The notes: generated by a model from the letters alone, not told the origin. A stretch of 64,000 nucleotides of DNA from Pantoea vagans (GCF_001506165.1 NZ_CP011427.1:3534001-3598000), one strand, 5' to 3'; shown: positions 19,985-32,619, numbered from the stretch's first letter. Made by a program: numbers and translations.

Positions 19985-21601
19985 ATGAGCATTCCCTATA
20001 CCCGTTGGCCAGACGACTTAGCCGCACGCTACCGCGAAAAAGGCTATTGGCTCGATGTCCCCATGACCGACATTTTGGCGCGTCACAAAGACAACGATGC
20101 GATTGCGGTCATCGACGGTGACCGTCAGATCAGCTATCGCCAACTGGATGCGTTGAGCGACAACCTCGCGGCGGCCTTGCAGCGCCGTGGTTTGCAACAG
20201 GGCGACACCGCATTAGTCCAGCTGGGCAACGTTGCGGAGTTCTATATCACGGTCTTCGCCTTGTTTAAGCTCGGCGTGGCGTCTGTGTTCGCGCTGTATA
20301 GCCATCAGCGCACTGAACTGACTGCCTACGCATCACAGATTCAACCCAAGCTGCTGATTGCCGATCGCAGCCATGCACTGTTTGCCGACGATAATTTTAT
20401 CGGCGCGCTCTGTGCTGCGCAGCCTTCACTGCAGCAGGTGATCCTGCGTAACGATAATCAGCCAGAAAATACCCTTGAAGCGTTGATGGCCGAAGCGGCG
20501 GGCGATTATCAGGCCACGCCAACCGCAGCCGATGAAGTGGCATTTTTCCAGCTCTCGGGCGGCAGCACTGGCACGCCGAAGTTGATTCCGCGCACGCATA
20601 ACGATTACTACTACAGTATTCGTGCCAGCGACGATATCTGCGAAGTCACGGCTGATACGCGCTATTTGATTGCCCTGCCTGCACCACACAACTTTGCGAT
20701 GAGTTCGCCGGGTTCACTCGGCGTGTTCTATGCGGGGGGTCAGGTGATCCTCGCCGCCGATCCCAGCGCCACACTCTGCTTCCCGCTGATTGAGCAGCAC
20801 CAGGTGACCGATACCGGTTTAGTGCCGCCTGCCGTCAGCCTGTGGTTGCAAGCCATTCAGGAATGGGGAAGCAACAAGCAGCTGGCATCACTGCAACGTA
20901 TTCAGGTGGGTGGGGCTAAATTAGGTGAGACTCTGGCGCGTCGCATTCAGACCGAAATTGGCTGCCGGTTACAGCAGGTGTTTGGCATGGCAGAGGGCCT
21001 GGTGAACTACACCCGCTTTGGCGATGACGAACAAACCATTCTGACCACGCAGGGCCGCCCTATTTCTGAAGACGATGAAGTCTGGGTAGCCGATGAACAG
21101 GGTAATCCACTGCCCACGGGCAGTATCGGCCGTCTGATGACGCGAGGCCCTTATACCTTCCGCGGCTACTACAACAGCCCGGAGCATAACGCCGCCAGCT
21201 TTGATGCCAACGGGTTTTACTGCTCCGGCGATCTCATCGAGATCAATGCTCAAGGCTACATCACCGTGCAGGGCCGCGAGAAAGATCAGATCAACCGTGG
21301 TGGCGAAAAGATCGCGGCAGAAGAGATCGAGAACCTGCTGCAACGTCATCCTGATGTGATTCACGCTGCGCTGGTATCGATGAATGATGAACTGATGGGC
21401 GAAAAGAGCTGCGCCTTTATTGTCGCCAGCCAGCCGATCAAAGCGGTGGCACTACGCCGCCATTTGCGTGAACTTGGCGTGGCCGAGTTTAAGTTACCCG
21501 ATCGTATTACTTGCGTAGATGCCCTGCCGCTGACCCCCGTCGGCAAGGTGGATAAAAAACGTTTACGCCAACAGCTTGCTGACCAACAAGCGCAAGCCTG
21601 A
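19985..21601 (+). CDS. entE: EntE, 2,3-dihydroxybenzoate-AMP ligase
   Basis: EntE adenylates 2,3-dihydroxybenzoate and loads it onto the EntB carrier domain. The ATG at 19985 (MSIPYTRW) is six bases from AAGGA, whereas the ATG just before it is too close; this gives 538 residues (E. coli 536). ANL-superfamily motifs include [17 protein letters not shown] (P-loop), [47 protein letters not shown] and the catalytic Lys near VGKVDKKRL. It starts ten bases after entC. Confidence 0.96.
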   Translation: MSIPYTRWPDDLAARYREKGYWLDVPMTDILARHKDNDAIAVIDGDRQISYRQLDALSDNLAAALQRRGLQQGDTALVQLGNVAEFYITVFALFKLGVASVFALYSHQRTELTAYASQIQPKLLIADRSHALFADDNFIGALCAAQPSLQQVILRNDNQPENTLEALMAEAAGDYQATPTAADEVAFFQLSGGSTGTPKLIPRTHNDYYYSIRASDDICEVTADTRYLIALPAPHNFAMSSPGSLGVFYAGGQVILAADPSATLCFPLIEQHQVTDTGLVPPAVSLWLQAIQEWGSNKQLASLQRIQVGGAKLGETLARRIQTEIGCRLQQVFGMAEGLVNYTRFGDDEQTILTTQGRPISEDDEVWVADEQGNPLPTGSIGRLMTRGPYTFRGYYNSPEHNAASFDANGFYCSGDLIEINAQGYITVQGREKDQINRGGEKIAAEEIENLLQRHPDVIHAALVSMNDELMGEKSCAFIVASQPIKAVALRRHLRELGVAEFKLPDRITCVDALPLTPVGKVDKKRLRQQLADQQAQA

Positions 21602-21619
21602 CCTGTTCCGGAGATTGTA

Positions 21620-22474
21620 ATGGCTATTCCAAAACTGAACTCTTACGCGCTGCCAGCGGCAGCTGAACTGCCAACCAACAAGGTGAAATGGACCGTTGAG
21701 CCGCAGCGTGCTGCTTTACTCATTCATGATATGCAGGCTTACTTCCTGAACTTTTGGGGTGAGAACAGCCCGCTGATCGATCAAGTAGTCGAGAATATCG
21801 CTCGCCTGCGCGCCTACTGCAAAGCGCAGGGCATTCCTGTGTTTTACACCGCACAGCCGAATGAACAGAGCGATGCCGATCGCGCGCTGCTCAACGACAT
21901 GTGGGGACCGGGCCTGAATAAACACCCGGAGCAGCAAAAGATCGTGGATGCACTGGCACCGGATCAGGACGATCAGGTTCTGACAAAATGGCGCTACAGC
22001 GCCTTTGTGCGCTCACCGCTGGAGTCGATCCTGCAAGAGATGGGCCGCGATCAGCTGATCATTACCGGCGTCTATGCCCATATCGGCTGCCTGACGACCG
22101 CAACAGATGCCTTCATGCGTAACATCCAGCCGTTTATGGTGGCGGATGCGCTGGCCGACTTCAGCCGCGAAGAGCATATGATGGCGCTGACTTACACCGC
22201 AGGACGCAGCGGTAAAGTGGTGATGACCGCCGATCTGATGCCGCTTCCGTTGAGCAAAGATGACCTGCGCGCACTGATTCTGCCGCTGCTGGAGGATGAC
22301 GATGTGCCGGAAGATGACGAGAACCTTATCGACTACGGTCTTGATTCCGTGCGTGTGATGGCGCTGGCGGCGCGCTGGCGCCAGGTCCATAACGATATCG
22401 ATTTCGTCAGTCTGGCAAAAAATCCGAGCATCGATGGTTGGTGGGCGCTGCTGTCACGGGTGCCAAACAAATGA
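21620..22474 (+). CDS. entB: EntB, isochorismatase and aryl carrier protein
   Basis: EntB is bifunctional. Residues 1 to about 210 form the isochorismatase that yields 2,3-dihydro-2,3-dihydroxybenzoate (LLIHDMQAYFLNFWG, KWRYSAFVRSPLE, GVYAHIGCLTTATDAF). The C-terminal aryl carrier domain has the phosphopantetheine Ser243 in DYGLDSVRVM and delivers the aryl group to EntF. The length is 284 residues (E. coli 285). It needs a phosphopantetheinyl transferase (EntD), which is not in this window. Its stop overlaps the entA start (ATGA). Confidence 0.96.
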   Translation: MAIPKLNSYALPAAAELPTNKVKWTVEPQRAALLIHDMQAYFLNFWGENSPLIDQVVENIARLRAYCKAQGIPVFYTAQPNEQSDADRALLNDMWGPGLNKHPEQQKIVDALAPDQDDQVLTKWRYSAFVRSPLESILQEMGRDQLIITGVYAHIGCLTTATDAFMRNIQPFMVADALADFSREEHMMALTYTAGRSGKVVMTADLMPLPLSKDDLRALILPLLEDDDVPEDDENLIDYGLDSVRVMALAARWRQVHNDIDFVSLAKNPSIDGWWALLSRVPNK

Positions 22475-23229
22475 GTGCTTCCTTCGATTTCAGCGGAAAG
22501 ATCGTCTGGGTAACCGGCGCGGGTAAAGGGATTGGCTACCACACTGCGCTGGCATTCCATCAGGCTGGTGCAAAGGTAATCGGCTTCGATCTGCGTTTCG
22601 ATCAAGCGGAGTATCCGTTTACCACTCAAGTGATGGATGTCGCGAATGCAGCGGAAGTTAAAGCTGTGTGCCAGCGCCTGCTGGCCGATCAACCCCATCT
22701 TGACGTGTTAGTGAACGGTGCGGGGATTCTGCGCATCGGTAGCACCGAAGAGTTGGCGTTTGAAGACTGGCAAGCTTGCCTGGCCGTCAATGCCGGTGGT
22801 GCCTTCAACATGTTCCAGCAGACGCTGCCGGTATTCCGTCAGCAACGCGCGGGCGCCATCGTGACCATTGCCTCTAACGCGGCGCATGCGCCTCGCCTTG
22901 GCATGTCGGCGTATGGTGCTTCTAAAGCGGCGCTGCGCAGCCTGTGCCTCACTGTCGGCCTGGAAATGGCACCGCTGGGCGTCCGTTGCAACATTGTTTC
23001 TCCAGGCTCCACTGATACCGATATGCAGCGCAGCTTGTGGCATACGCCGGAAGCCGAGCAAGAGATGATCAATGGCTTCCAGGATCAGTACAAGCTAGGG
23101 ATCCCACTGCGTAAGATCGCCAAACCCCAAGAGATCGTGAACAACATCCTGTTCCTGGCCTCGGATCTTGCCAGCCATGTGGTGCTGCAGGATATTGTGG
23201 TCGACGGTGGTGCAACGCTGGGATCCTGA
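22471..23229 (+). CDS. entA: EntA, 2,3-dihydro-2,3-dihydroxybenzoate dehydrogenase
   Basis: EntA is an NAD-dependent short-chain dehydrogenase that oxidises the product of EntB to 2,3-dihydroxybenzoate. The start at 22471 ([20 protein letters not shown]) overlaps the entB stop and gives 252 residues (E. coli 248). It has the Rossmann motif [10 protein letters not shown], the NGAG motif, catalytic Ser in [11 protein letters not shown] and YxxxK as YGASKAALR. The carrying frame runs 11 codons further upstream, inside entB, and is not used. Confidence 0.96.
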   Translation: MSASFDFSGKIVWVTGAGKGIGYHTALAFHQAGAKVIGFDLRFDQAEYPFTTQVMDVANAAEVKAVCQRLLADQPHLDVLVNGAGILRIGSTEELAFEDWQACLAVNAGGAFNMFQQTLPVFRQQRAGAIVTIASNAAHAPRLGMSAYGASKAALRSLCLTVGLEMAPLGVRCNIVSPGSTDTDMQRSLWHTPEAEQEMINGFQDQYKLGIPLRKIAKPQEIVNNILFLASDLASHVVLQDIVVDGGATLGS

Positions 23230-23230
23230 C

Positions 23231-23647
23231 ATGGCAATCTGGAAAAAAACGATCGATCTGTCCACGCTAAATACCCTGGGCGATAACTCGCTGGTGGCGC
23301 ACGTCGGTATTGTGTTCACGGTGATCGGCGACGATTACCTCGAAGCCACCATGCCGGTGGATGCCCGCACACAGCAGCCATTTGGCCTGCTACACGGCGG
23401 CGCTTCGGTGGTGCTGGCAGAGTCGATGGGATCGATTGCGGGTTATCTGAGCGTGGAAGAAGGTAAAAGCGTGGTGGGGATCGAGGTCAGTGCCAGTCAT
23501 CATCGCGCGGTGAGCAGCGGTGAAGTGCGTGGCATTTGCCGCCCTCTGCATTTGGGCGCACGCAATCAGAGCTGGGAGATAGAGATCCGGAATGGTCGCG
23601 ACCAGCTGTGCTGTACGTCACGCCTGACGGTGGCGGTGTTGGGGTAG
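23231..23647 (+). CDS. entH: EntH (YbdB), proofreading thioesterase of enterobactin synthesis
   Basis: EntH is a hotdog-fold thioesterase that removes wrongly loaded acyl groups from the EntB carrier. The ATG at 23231 ([14 protein letters not shown]) comes one base after the entA stop and gives 138 residues (E. coli 137). The catalytic region is visible in [20 protein letters not shown], with the family HGG motif and the following acidic residue. It is the last gene of entCEBAH and is followed by a repeat and a strong terminator. Confidence 0.95.
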   Translation: MAIWKKTIDLSTLNTLGDNSLVAHVGIVFTVIGDDYLEATMPVDARTQQPFGLLHGGASVVLAESMGSIAGYLSVEEGKSVVGIEVSASHHRAVSSGEVRGICRPLHLGARNQSWEIEIRNGRDQLCCTSRLTVAVLG

Positions 23648-23664
23648 TGCTGTGTGGTCGGATG

Positions 23665-23697
23665 CCCTCACCCTAACCCTCTCCCACAGGGAGAGGG
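23665..23697. repeat. Dispersed hairpin element (CCCTCACCCTAACCCTCTCCC type)
   Basis: The arms CCCTCTCCC and GGGAGAGGG (23677-23685 and 23689-23697) close over ACA, preceded by CCCTCACCCTAA. This sequence is a well-known high-copy intergenic element in many proteobacteria. It lies just after entH, before the terminator shared with obgE. Confidence 0.75.
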
Positions 23698-23745
23698 GAT
23701 AGATCGAGCGTAGTATCCGATGATTGCACACACAGCCCCCACCAT

Positions 23746-23774
23746 AAAAAAAGCGGCCATCTGGCCGCTTTTTT
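23746..23774. terminator. Bidirectional terminator between entH and obgE
   Basis: AAAAAAA precedes the stem GCGGCCA, loop TC, TGGCCGC and is followed by TTTTTT, so both strands show a stem followed by a T run. It ends the entCEBAH and obgE transcripts. Confidence 0.9.
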
Positions 23775-23783
23775 ACTGTGCGA

Positions 23784-24971
<1,188 letters not shown>

Positions 24972-25137
24972 TCACGCTGTCGTTCGCAGCAGTTAAAGCG
25001 CTACAAACGGGTCCGCCAGGGTCTTCTGCGCTGACCGGCGGCGGATAATACAAGATAGGCAAAACCATGTGTACAGTAATTGTACAGCAAACTGCGCGGT
25101 AAGGTCAGAGTGAATCCCGCAACCTGCGGCAGAATGT

Positions 25138-25163
25138 AAAAAGCCCCGCAAAGCTGCGGGGCC
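25138..25163 (-). terminator. rplU-rpmA terminator
   Basis: Reading the minus strand, TGCGGGGC-type arms (GCCCCGCA at 25143-25150 and TGCGGGGC at 25155-25162) are followed by TTTTTAC, 46 bases after the rpmA stop. Confidence 0.85.
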
Positions 25164-25208
25164 TTCCATTCGTGTGTTCAGACGTTAACCGTCTGCGGCA
25201 CAACAACC

Positions 25209-25469
<261 letters not shown>

Positions 25470-25481
25470 TCAGATCTCCTC

Positions 25482-25793
25482 TTACGCGCCGATCACAGTG
25501 ATTTTCACATCAGTGAACCACTGACGGTGACCAGCTTGCTTACGGTAGTGTTTACGACGACGAAACTTAACGATCTTAATTTTCTCGCCACGACCGTGAG
25601 AAACAACTTCTGCCTTGATCACACCGCCTGATACCAGTGGCGCGCCGATTTTCACGTCTTCGCCATTTGCAATCATCAGAACCTGGTCGAACTCAATAGT
25701 TTCGCCGGTTGCGATGTCCAGCTTTTCCAAGCGAACGGTCTGACCTTCGCTTACTCGGTGTTGTTTACCACCACTTTGGAAAACCGCGTACAT
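25482..25793 (-). CDS. rplU: Ribosomal protein bL21
   Basis: bL21 is a 103-residue protein of the 50S subunit. The start at 25793 gives [20 protein letters not shown], the conserved N-terminus; the open frame extends 49 codons upstream but without homology. The C-terminal basic segment [16 protein letters not shown] is the rRNA-binding signature. It forms an operon with rpmA and is divergent from ispB; the 254-bp region between holds both promoters. Confidence 0.98.
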   Translation of the reverse strand: MYAVFQSGGKQHRVSEGQTVRLEKLDIATGETIEFDQVLMIANGEDVKIGAPLVSGGVIKAEVVSHGRGEKIKIVKFRRRKHYRKQAGHRQWFTDVKITVIGA

Positions 25794-26047
25794 ATAAAAC
25801 TCCGCTTCTGCGCATGCCTTTCTATTCATCAGGCGGCGCGATAAATATTCACAATAGGGCGCGAATTCTACGCAAATCTCCAGGAGAAGACAAGAGCACT
25901 TTGCACTCTCTTGCAGAAAAAAAGCGCAGAACGAATGCAAATGTTTCTAAGCCCGATTTTTCAAGTACAATCAGTAACAGATTACCTGAACTCACGCTGT
26001 GTAAAAGCGCTTACCATGCAAAAAACGAGTCAAAGCTGAACAGACGA

Positions 26048-27019
26048 ATGAACTTAGAACAGATTAATGAATTAACCGCCCAGGACATGGCGGCCGTCAA
26101 CCAGACCATCCTCGACCAGCTGAATTCGGAAGTCTCACTGATCAATCAGTTGGGCTATTACATCATCAGCGGGGGTGGCAAACGCATCCGTCCGATGATC
26201 GCTGTGCTGTCTGCACGCGCGCTGAATTATCAAGGATCGCTGCATATCACCAACGCGGCGCTGATCGAATTTATCCACACCGCCACGTTGCTACATGACG
26301 ATGTGGTGGATGAATCCGATATGCGCCGTGGCAAAGCCACCGCTAACGCCGCGTTCGGTAACGCTGCCAGCGTGCTGGTCGGCGATTTTATTTACACCCG
26401 CGCTTTCCAGATGATGACCAGCATGGGATCGTTAAAGATCCTCGCGCTGATGTCTGAAGCGGTTAACGTGATCGCGGAAGGCGAAGTGTTGCAGTTAATG
26501 AACTGCAACGATCCTGATATCACCGAAGAGAGCTATATGCGTGTGATATACAGTAAAACCGCGCGCCTGTTTGAAGCGGCATCACAAGCCTCAGCGATTC
26601 TGGCAGAAGCCACGCCACAGCAAGAAAAAGCGCTTCAGGATTATGGACGCTATCTGGGCACCGCTTTCCAGTTAATCGACGATTTACTCGATTACAGTGC
26701 CGACGGTGAAACCTTGGGTAAAAACACAGGTGATGACCTGAGCGAAGGCAAACCCACGCTGCCGCTGTTACATGCAATGCATAACGGCACGCCTGAGCAG
26801 GCACAGATGATCCGTAAGGCGATTGAAGAAGGCAATGGCCGTCACTTGCTGGAGCCCGTACTGGTTGCCATGCAGCAGACCGGTTCGCTGGAATGGACGC
26901 GCAGACGTGCAGAAGAGGAAGCGGACAAAGCTATCGCTGCCCTGCAAGCGCTGCCAGAAACACCTTGGCGCAGCGCGCTTGAGGCATTAGCGCACATGTC
27001 GGTACAGCGCGATTTCTGA
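26048..27019 (+). CDS. ispB: IspB, octaprenyl diphosphate synthase
   Basis: IspB makes the C40 side chain of ubiquinone and menaquinone from farnesyl and isopentenyl diphosphate. The start at 26048 (MNLEQINELTAQDMAAVN) gives 323 residues, the E. coli length; the frame is open 113 codons further upstream without homology. Both aspartate-rich motifs are present: LLHDDVVDESD and LIDDLLDYSAD. GGGKRIRP is the substrate-binding motif. Confidence 0.97.
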   Translation: MNLEQINELTAQDMAAVNQTILDQLNSEVSLINQLGYYIISGGGKRIRPMIAVLSARALNYQGSLHITNAALIEFIHTATLLHDDVVDESDMRRGKATANAAFGNAASVLVGDFIYTRAFQMMTSMGSLKILALMSEAVNVIAEGEVLQLMNCNDPDITEESYMRVIYSKTARLFEAASQASAILAEATPQQEKALQDYGRYLGTAFQLIDDLLDYSADGETLGKNTGDDLSEGKPTLPLLHAMHNGTPEQAQMIRKAIEEGNGRHLLEPVLVAMQQTGSLEWTRRRAEEEADKAIAALQALPETPWRSALEALAHMSVQRDF

Positions 27020-27263
27020 TGATCCAGGCGGGGTGTCATCGCCCCGTTTATCTTCTCCCCCTTCCCTGTTATTTCCTCCCTATCCCTTACATTTATTGCA
27101 GTGCATTTGCGAAACAATGCGCAGTTTCATGTTATTCCATGACAATTACTGGAAACTTACGGAAATTATTTGCTATAAACACTCTGTTTTTTCCAAATAT
27201 CTCTGAAATGGAAGCGTAAATGCGGCAGAGATAAGTCATAACATGGACAAGGAGCAGAAGGTT

Positions 27264-27545
27264 ATGAAAGCAAGGAAACAGGACTGGCACCCGGCAGATA
27301 TCATTGCGGCACTGCGTAAGAAAGGCACTTCAATGGCCGAACTGTCGCGCAATTCAGGGCTTAACTCTTCGACCCTGTCGAACGCGTTATCACGGCCCTG
27401 GCCCAAGGGAGAATGGCTGATCGCCAATGAGATCGGCGTTCATCCTGCAGAGATCTGGCCCAGCCGCTACTATGATCCCGTGACGTCACGCCTGTTGGAT
27501 CGCAAGAAGCGCATACGATCCAACAAGGATCTTCTCGATATTTAA
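27264..27545 (+). CDS. sfsB: SfsB/Nlp, Ner-like DNA-binding regulator
   Basis: This is a 93-residue helix-turn-helix protein related to the Ner repressor of phage Mu and to E. coli SfsB (92 residues), which affects maltose metabolism. DWHPADIIAALRKKGTSMAE begins the conserved region, with the recognition helix in SSTLSNALSRPWPKGE and the IWPSRYYDP motif. The ATG at 27264 is preferred because AAGGAG lies nine bases upstream; the ATG at 27243 has no ribosome-binding site. Its targets cannot be read from sequence. Confidence 0.88.
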   Translation: MKARKQDWHPADIIAALRKKGTSMAELSRNSGLNSSTLSNALSRPWPKGEWLIANEIGVHPAEIWPSRYYDPVTSRLLDRKKRIRSNKDLLDI

Positions 27546-27564
27546 GATCCCTCTAACGAAAAAA

Positions 27565-27591
27565 AACCAGTCACGTGACCGTGACTGGTTT
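27565..27591. terminator. Bidirectional terminator between sfsB and murA
   Basis: CCAGTCACG (27567-27575), loop TGAC, CGTGACTGG (27580-27588), with an A run on the left and TTTCT on the right, 20 bases after the sfsB stop and 25 before the murA stop. Confidence 0.85.
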
Positions 27592-27613
27592 CTACTCAAG
27601 CTTTTGGCTTACA

Positions 27614-28882
<1,269 letters not shown>

Positions 28883-28917
28883 TCAATTATCTATCAACAA
28901 AACAGCCCGTGCGACGC

Positions 28918-29175
28918 TTAGAAACCGTTGAGTTTACGGTCACGCGCCCACTCAGCTGGGGTATAAGTTTTAATGGAAACCGCATGAATACGGTTATCCG
29001 CAATGTATTCCATCAGCGGCGCATACACAGCCTGCTGTTTCTTCACACGGCTCAATTCACCGAACATCTCACCGACCGCGATCACCTGAAAATGGCTGCC
29101 ATCGTTGCTGAGTACGTGTACTTCATCTAATGCTAATGCCTGCATCAGCACGGCCTGAACTTCACTATTTTCCAT
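28918..29175 (-). CDS. ibaG: IbaG, BolA-family protein
   Basis: IbaG (YrbA) is an 85-residue BolA-like protein induced by acid in E. coli that forms Fe-S-linked complexes with monothiol glutaredoxin. The BolA fold signature is visible in [18 protein letters not shown] and [15 protein letters not shown], including the conserved C-terminal histidine (RIHAVSIK). It sits between mlaB and murA as in E. coli, but the terminator-like hairpin at 29246-29272 separates it from mlaB. Confidence 0.93.
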   Translation of the reverse strand: MENSEVQAVLMQALALDEVHVLSNDGSHFQVIAVGEMFGELSRVKKQQAVYAPLMEYIADNRIHAVSIKTYTPAEWARDRKLNGF

Positions 29176-29245
29176 CGCTCATTGCTTCACTTAATAATAA
29201 TAAGGCGGATATCTTAGAGGAAAGCGCCAGACTCTTAAATACGCA

Positions 29246-29272
29246 AAAGCCCCCGAAAATACCAGGGGCTTT
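29246..29272 (-). terminator. Terminator after mlaFEDCB
   Basis: AAAGCCCC and GGGGCTTT arms flank a ten-base loop 18 bases after the mlaB stop; on the minus strand the stem runs into TTTTGCG. It probably ends the mla operon before ibaG. Confidence 0.6.
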
Positions 29273-29289
29273 AACGTTTTAAGTCAATA

Positions 29290-29595
29290 TCAGGCGATTT
29301 TTTCCGCAGAAACAATAATCTGCTGCAGGTTATACAGCGTGATTAAAGACTGGAGTTTGTCGTTGATACCGGCGAAAACCGGTGCACTGCCTTGCGCTCG
29401 CGCAATTTCACGCAAATGAACCAACAGCGCTAAACCTGCTGAATCGACACGTTGCAACCCGGCAACATCAATGGTGGCGATATCGACCATCGCGGTGTCA
29501 CGCTCCTGCCATAGTGCCAGTAACGTGTCACGATCCAGCTTGCCGCTTAAGGCCAGCGTGCTGGCAGAACGCTGCCAGCGTAACGGTTCGCTCAT
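29290..29595 (-). CDS. mlaB: MlaB, STAS-domain component of the Mla ABC transporter
   Basis: MlaB is a 101-residue cytoplasmic STAS protein that binds MlaF and supports assembly and activity of the MlaFEDB complex. The STAS core is visible in LALSGKLDRDTLLALW and VDSAGLALLVHLREIARAQG. E. coli MlaB has Thr52 in VDTGGLALL; here the same position is Ser52, a conservative change at the functionally important site. The start overlaps the mlaC stop as TAATG. Confidence 0.94.
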   Translation of the reverse strand: MSEPLRWQRSASTLALSGKLDRDTLLALWQERDTAMVDIATIDVAGLQRVDSAGLALLVHLREIARAQGSAPVFAGINDKLQSLITLYNLQQIIVSAEKIA

Positions 29596-30227
29596 TATTG
29601 CTGTTTATCCAGAGTAATGGGTTGAGCAGCATAGGTTTTCAACTGCGCGGTCAAACCGTCGATGCCTTTGGTGCGCAGTAAATCACTCCACTCATTTTGC
29701 TTGGTGGTGATCATACTGATGCCTTCAGCCACCATGTCATAAGCCTGCCAGTTACCGGTTTGGCTATTTTTACGCCACTGGAAATCCAGGCGCACTGGTG
29801 GGCGTCCGTTAGGATCAAGGATGGTAACGCGAATCGCCACAATGTTGGCATCGCCAATCGGCTGCGGTTGCTGAATCTGGTAGGTCTGCCCATGATAGAG
29901 CGCCAGCGCCTGACCGTATGCCTGCGCCAGATAGTCACCGAAAGCGGTGAAATAGGCCTCACGTTGTGCTGGGGTCGCTTCACGGTAATAACGGCCCAGC
30001 ACTAAAGCACCGGCATATTTGATTTGTACATACGGCAGTAACTCCTGACGCACCACTTCGCGCAGATAGTTCGGGTCCTGCTTGATCTTAGGCTGTTCGT
30101 TTTTCAGGCGGGTAAAGGTTTTCGCCGCCGCGTCATTCATTTGCTTGTAAGGATCGCTCTGATCCGCCGCATTCGCCGCCAAGGGCACAATGGCCAGCAT
30201 GGCAATCATCAGAAATCGTTTAAACAT
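29595..30227 (-). CDS. mlaC: MlaC, periplasmic phospholipid shuttle
   Basis: MlaC carries phospholipid between the outer-membrane MlaA complex and MlaFEDB. It has a signal peptide ([20 protein letters not shown]) and a 190-residue mature domain with the family blocks [34 protein letters not shown] and [16 protein letters not shown]. It lies 15 bases after mlaD and overlaps mlaB by one base. Confidence 0.96.
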   Translation of the reverse strand: MFKRFLMIAMLAIVPLAANAADQSDPYKQMNDAAAKTFTRLKNEQPKIKQDPNYLREVVRQELLPYVQIKYAGALVLGRYYREATPAQREAYFTAFGDYLAQAYGQALALYHGQTYQIQQPQPIGDANIVAIRVTILDPNGRPPVRLDFQWRKNSQTGNWQAYDMVAEGISMITTKQNEWSDLLRTKGIDGLTAQLKTYAAQPITLDKQQ

Positions 30228-30242
30228 CGTGTTTACCCTCTC

Positions 30243-30785
30243 TTATTCCGTGGTAGCAGGTGCTGCTGAAGCAGGGGCACTCTCCGTGTCCTGCTTTTGG
30301 TTATCGTTTTTATTGTCGCCGCTCTTATAGAGGAACTGACCTATCAGATCTTCCAGCACCAGTGCAGATTTGGTATCGCGCAGGGTACCGCCATCTTTGA
30401 GCATGGATGAACCGAGTTCAGGATCGTCAAAACCTAAATTTAGCGCAAGGAACTGCTCACCGAGCAAGCCTTGTGTGCGGATCGCCAGCGAACTGGTATC
30501 AGGAATTTTATCGGCATAGGCATCGCTGATATCCATAGTGACACGCGGCGATAAGGTTTTATCATCCAGCGAAATATCCGTGACGCGGCCAATCACCACG
30601 CCGCCTATTTTCACCGGCGAGCTGACTTTCAGGCCGCCGATATTGTCGAAGGTCGCGTAGAGCTTCCAGGTCGGTTCGGTGCCGAGTGACTTAAGATCGG
30701 CTACGCGCAGACTCAGGAACAGCAGCGCAATCAGTGCCGCCAGCATAAAGACGCCTACCCAGATTTCGTTTTTCTTGCTTTGCAT
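30243..30785 (-). CDS. mlaD: MlaD, MCE-domain phospholipid-binding subunit
   Basis: MlaD is an inner-membrane-anchored MCE protein that forms a hexameric lipid channel on MlaE. The ATG at 30785 (MQSKKNEIWVGVFMLAALIA) gives 180 residues; an upstream in-frame TTG is not needed. After the single membrane helix (7-27) comes the MCE core YATFDNIGGLKVSSPVKIGG and GLLGEQFLALNLGF. The C-terminal tail is rich in Asn, Asp, Ala and Thr. It starts four bases after the mlaE stop. Confidence 0.96.
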   Translation of the reverse strand: MQSKKNEIWVGVFMLAALIALLFLSLRVADLKSLGTEPTWKLYATFDNIGGLKVSSPVKIGGVVIGRVTDISLDDKTLSPRVTMDISDAYADKIPDTSSLAIRTQGLLGEQFLALNLGFDDPELGSSMLKDGGTLRDTKSALVLEDLIGQFLYKSGDNKNDNQKQDTESAPASAAPATTE

Positions 30786-30789
30786 TGCA

Positions 30790-31572
30790 TCAATTCCCAA
30801 ACATCAGTGCTGTCAGCACAAAATCCAAACCGAGTACCGCTAATGAAGCATGCACTACGGTGCGCGTTGTCGCCCGACTGATCCCTTCGGAAGTCGGGAT
30901 GGCGTCATAGCCATTGAACAGCGCAATCCAGGTTACCGTGACGGCAAAGACCGCGCTTTTGATAATGCAGTTGATAACATCGCTGCGGAAATCCACCGCA
31001 TTCTGCATCGCGGACCAGAAGAAGCCCGGATCGATGCCCTTCCAGCTCACGCCCACCAGCGCCCCGCCAGCAATGCCCACTGCAGTGAAAATGAGCGTGA
31101 GCAGCGGCATGCTGATAAAGCCGGCCCAGAAACGCGGTGACACCACACGGCGCAGCGGATCAACCGCCATCATTTCCATACTGGAGAGCTGTTCAGTGGC
31201 TTTCATCAGACCAATTTCAGCTGTTAACGCTGAACCCGCCCGTCCGGCAAACAGCAAGGCCGTCACCACCGGGCCAAGTTCACGTAACAACGAAAGCGAA
31301 ACCAGCATGCCCAGACTGGTCTCGGCACTGTAGGTGGTGAGTACCAGGTAGCCTTGCAAACCTAGCACCATGCCAATAAACAAGCCGGAAACCACAATGA
31401 TCAGCAGTGAGAGCACGCCGACGCTGTACAACTGTTTCACCAGTAATGGCGCGTGCCGACGTAAAGCCGGTTTCCCCACCAGCGCGTGAAACAGCATCAA
31501 GCCTGCACGACCAAACGCCGCACAAGTGTTAATTCCCTGTCGTCCGAGTGACGCCAGCGCCTTTAGCAACAT
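30790..31572 (-). CDS. mlaE: MlaE, ABC transporter permease of the Mla system
   Basis: MlaE is the 260-residue transmembrane subunit of the MlaFEDB phospholipid transporter. Five or six hydrophobic segments are visible, including [20 protein letters not shown], together with the family motifs [31 protein letters not shown] and the C-terminal [20 protein letters not shown]. It lies four bases after mlaF and four before mlaD. Confidence 0.96.
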   Translation of the reverse strand: MLLKALASLGRQGINTCAAFGRAGLMLFHALVGKPALRRHAPLLVKQLYSVGVLSLLIIVVSGLFIGMVLGLQGYLVLTTYSAETSLGMLVSLSLLRELGPVVTALLFAGRAGSALTAEIGLMKATEQLSSMEMMAVDPLRRVVSPRFWAGFISMPLLTLIFTAVGIAGGALVGVSWKGIDPGFFWSAMQNAVDFRSDVINCIIKSAVFAVTVTWIALFNGYDAIPTSEGISRATTRTVVHASLAVLGLDFVLTALMFGN

Positions 31573-31576
31573 CAGT

Positions 31577-32392
31577 TTAGGTTCTCCCTGCGCGGGTCAG
31601 ATCGCTGAGGTAATCCCCGGCAGCGAAGCGGAATGGCACTGGGCCATCCGCATGACCCTCAATAAACTGGCGCACGCGCGGATCGGCATTTTCCCGAAGT
31701 TCCGGCGCACTGCCCTGGGCAATAATTTTTTTCCCGGCAACAATATAGGCATGATCGGCAATGCTCAAGACCTCTGGCACGTCGTGTGAAACAACGATAC
31801 AGGTCACGCCTAACGCATGATTCAACTCATCGATCAGTTTAACCAAGACGCCCATGGTGATCGGATCCTGGCCCACAAAGGGCTCATCGAACATGATGAG
31901 ATCCGGTTCCAGTGCGATAGATCGCGCTAACGCCGCACGGCGTGCCATACCGCCTGACAGCTCAGCGGGCATTAATTTGGCTGCGCCACGCAGACCCACC
32001 GCCTCAAGCTTCATCATTACCGTACTGTGTAGTAATTCAGGGGGTAACTGCGTGTGCTCACGCAGCGGCCAGGCGACGTTATCAAAGACGTTGAGATCGG
32101 TGAAAAGTGCCCCCGACTGAAACAACATGCTCATCTTTTTACGCACTTCATACAATTTCGTGCGGGAAAGCGTCGGGATGTTCTGATCGCGGAACCAGAT
32201 CTCACCTTTGTCCGGCTGCAACTGCCCGCCAATCAGACGCAACAGCGTGGTTTTACCAATGCCGGACGGACCCATAATCGCAGTCACTTTACCTGCGGGT
32301 ACCGTGAGCGAGATGTCGTCGAAGATGACACGATCGCCGCGCGTAAAGCTGACGCCACGAACCTCAACCAGATTCGTTTGCTGCTGGACCAT
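31577..32392 (-). CDS. mlaF: MlaF, ABC transporter ATPase of the Mla system
   Basis: MlaF is the ATPase that drives phospholipid trafficking to keep outer-membrane asymmetry. It has Walker [10 protein letters not shown], signature [14 protein letters not shown], Walker [13 protein letters not shown] and the switch His in VVSHDVPEV. Of two adjacent ATGs, the one at 32392 has the better spacing to GAGG and gives 271 residues (E. coli 269). It heads the mlaFEDCB operon, divergent from yrbG. Confidence 0.96.
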   Translation of the reverse strand: MVQQQTNLVEVRGVSFTRGDRVIFDDISLTVPAGKVTAIMGPSGIGKTTLLRLIGGQLQPDKGEIWFRDQNIPTLSRTKLYEVRKKMSMLFQSGALFTDLNVFDNVAWPLREHTQLPPELLHSTVMMKLEAVGLRGAAKLMPAELSGGMARRAALARSIALEPDLIMFDEPFVGQDPITMGVLVKLIDELNHALGVTCIVVSHDVPEVLSIADHAYIVAGKKIIAQGSAPELRENADPRVRQFIEGHADGPVPFRFAAGDYLSDLTRAGRT

Positions 32393-32619
32393 CATTACCT
32401 CTTTATGCGGATCGGGCGTTATCAAAGTCGTGGATGGTAGCCTGGTAGGCCACAATGCACGATAGTTTTACAGAAACTTACCCGTTAGGTGTGGCGAAAA
32501 CGGCCTTAAAATTTACTTTTGCCTCTCAGACAGTCAAAATCAGCGCCTGTTTCCGCGCGCGCAATGTTTTTACCTGTCGGACAAGGTTTGCCGACACACA
32601 TATCCATCAAGGATTTTTC

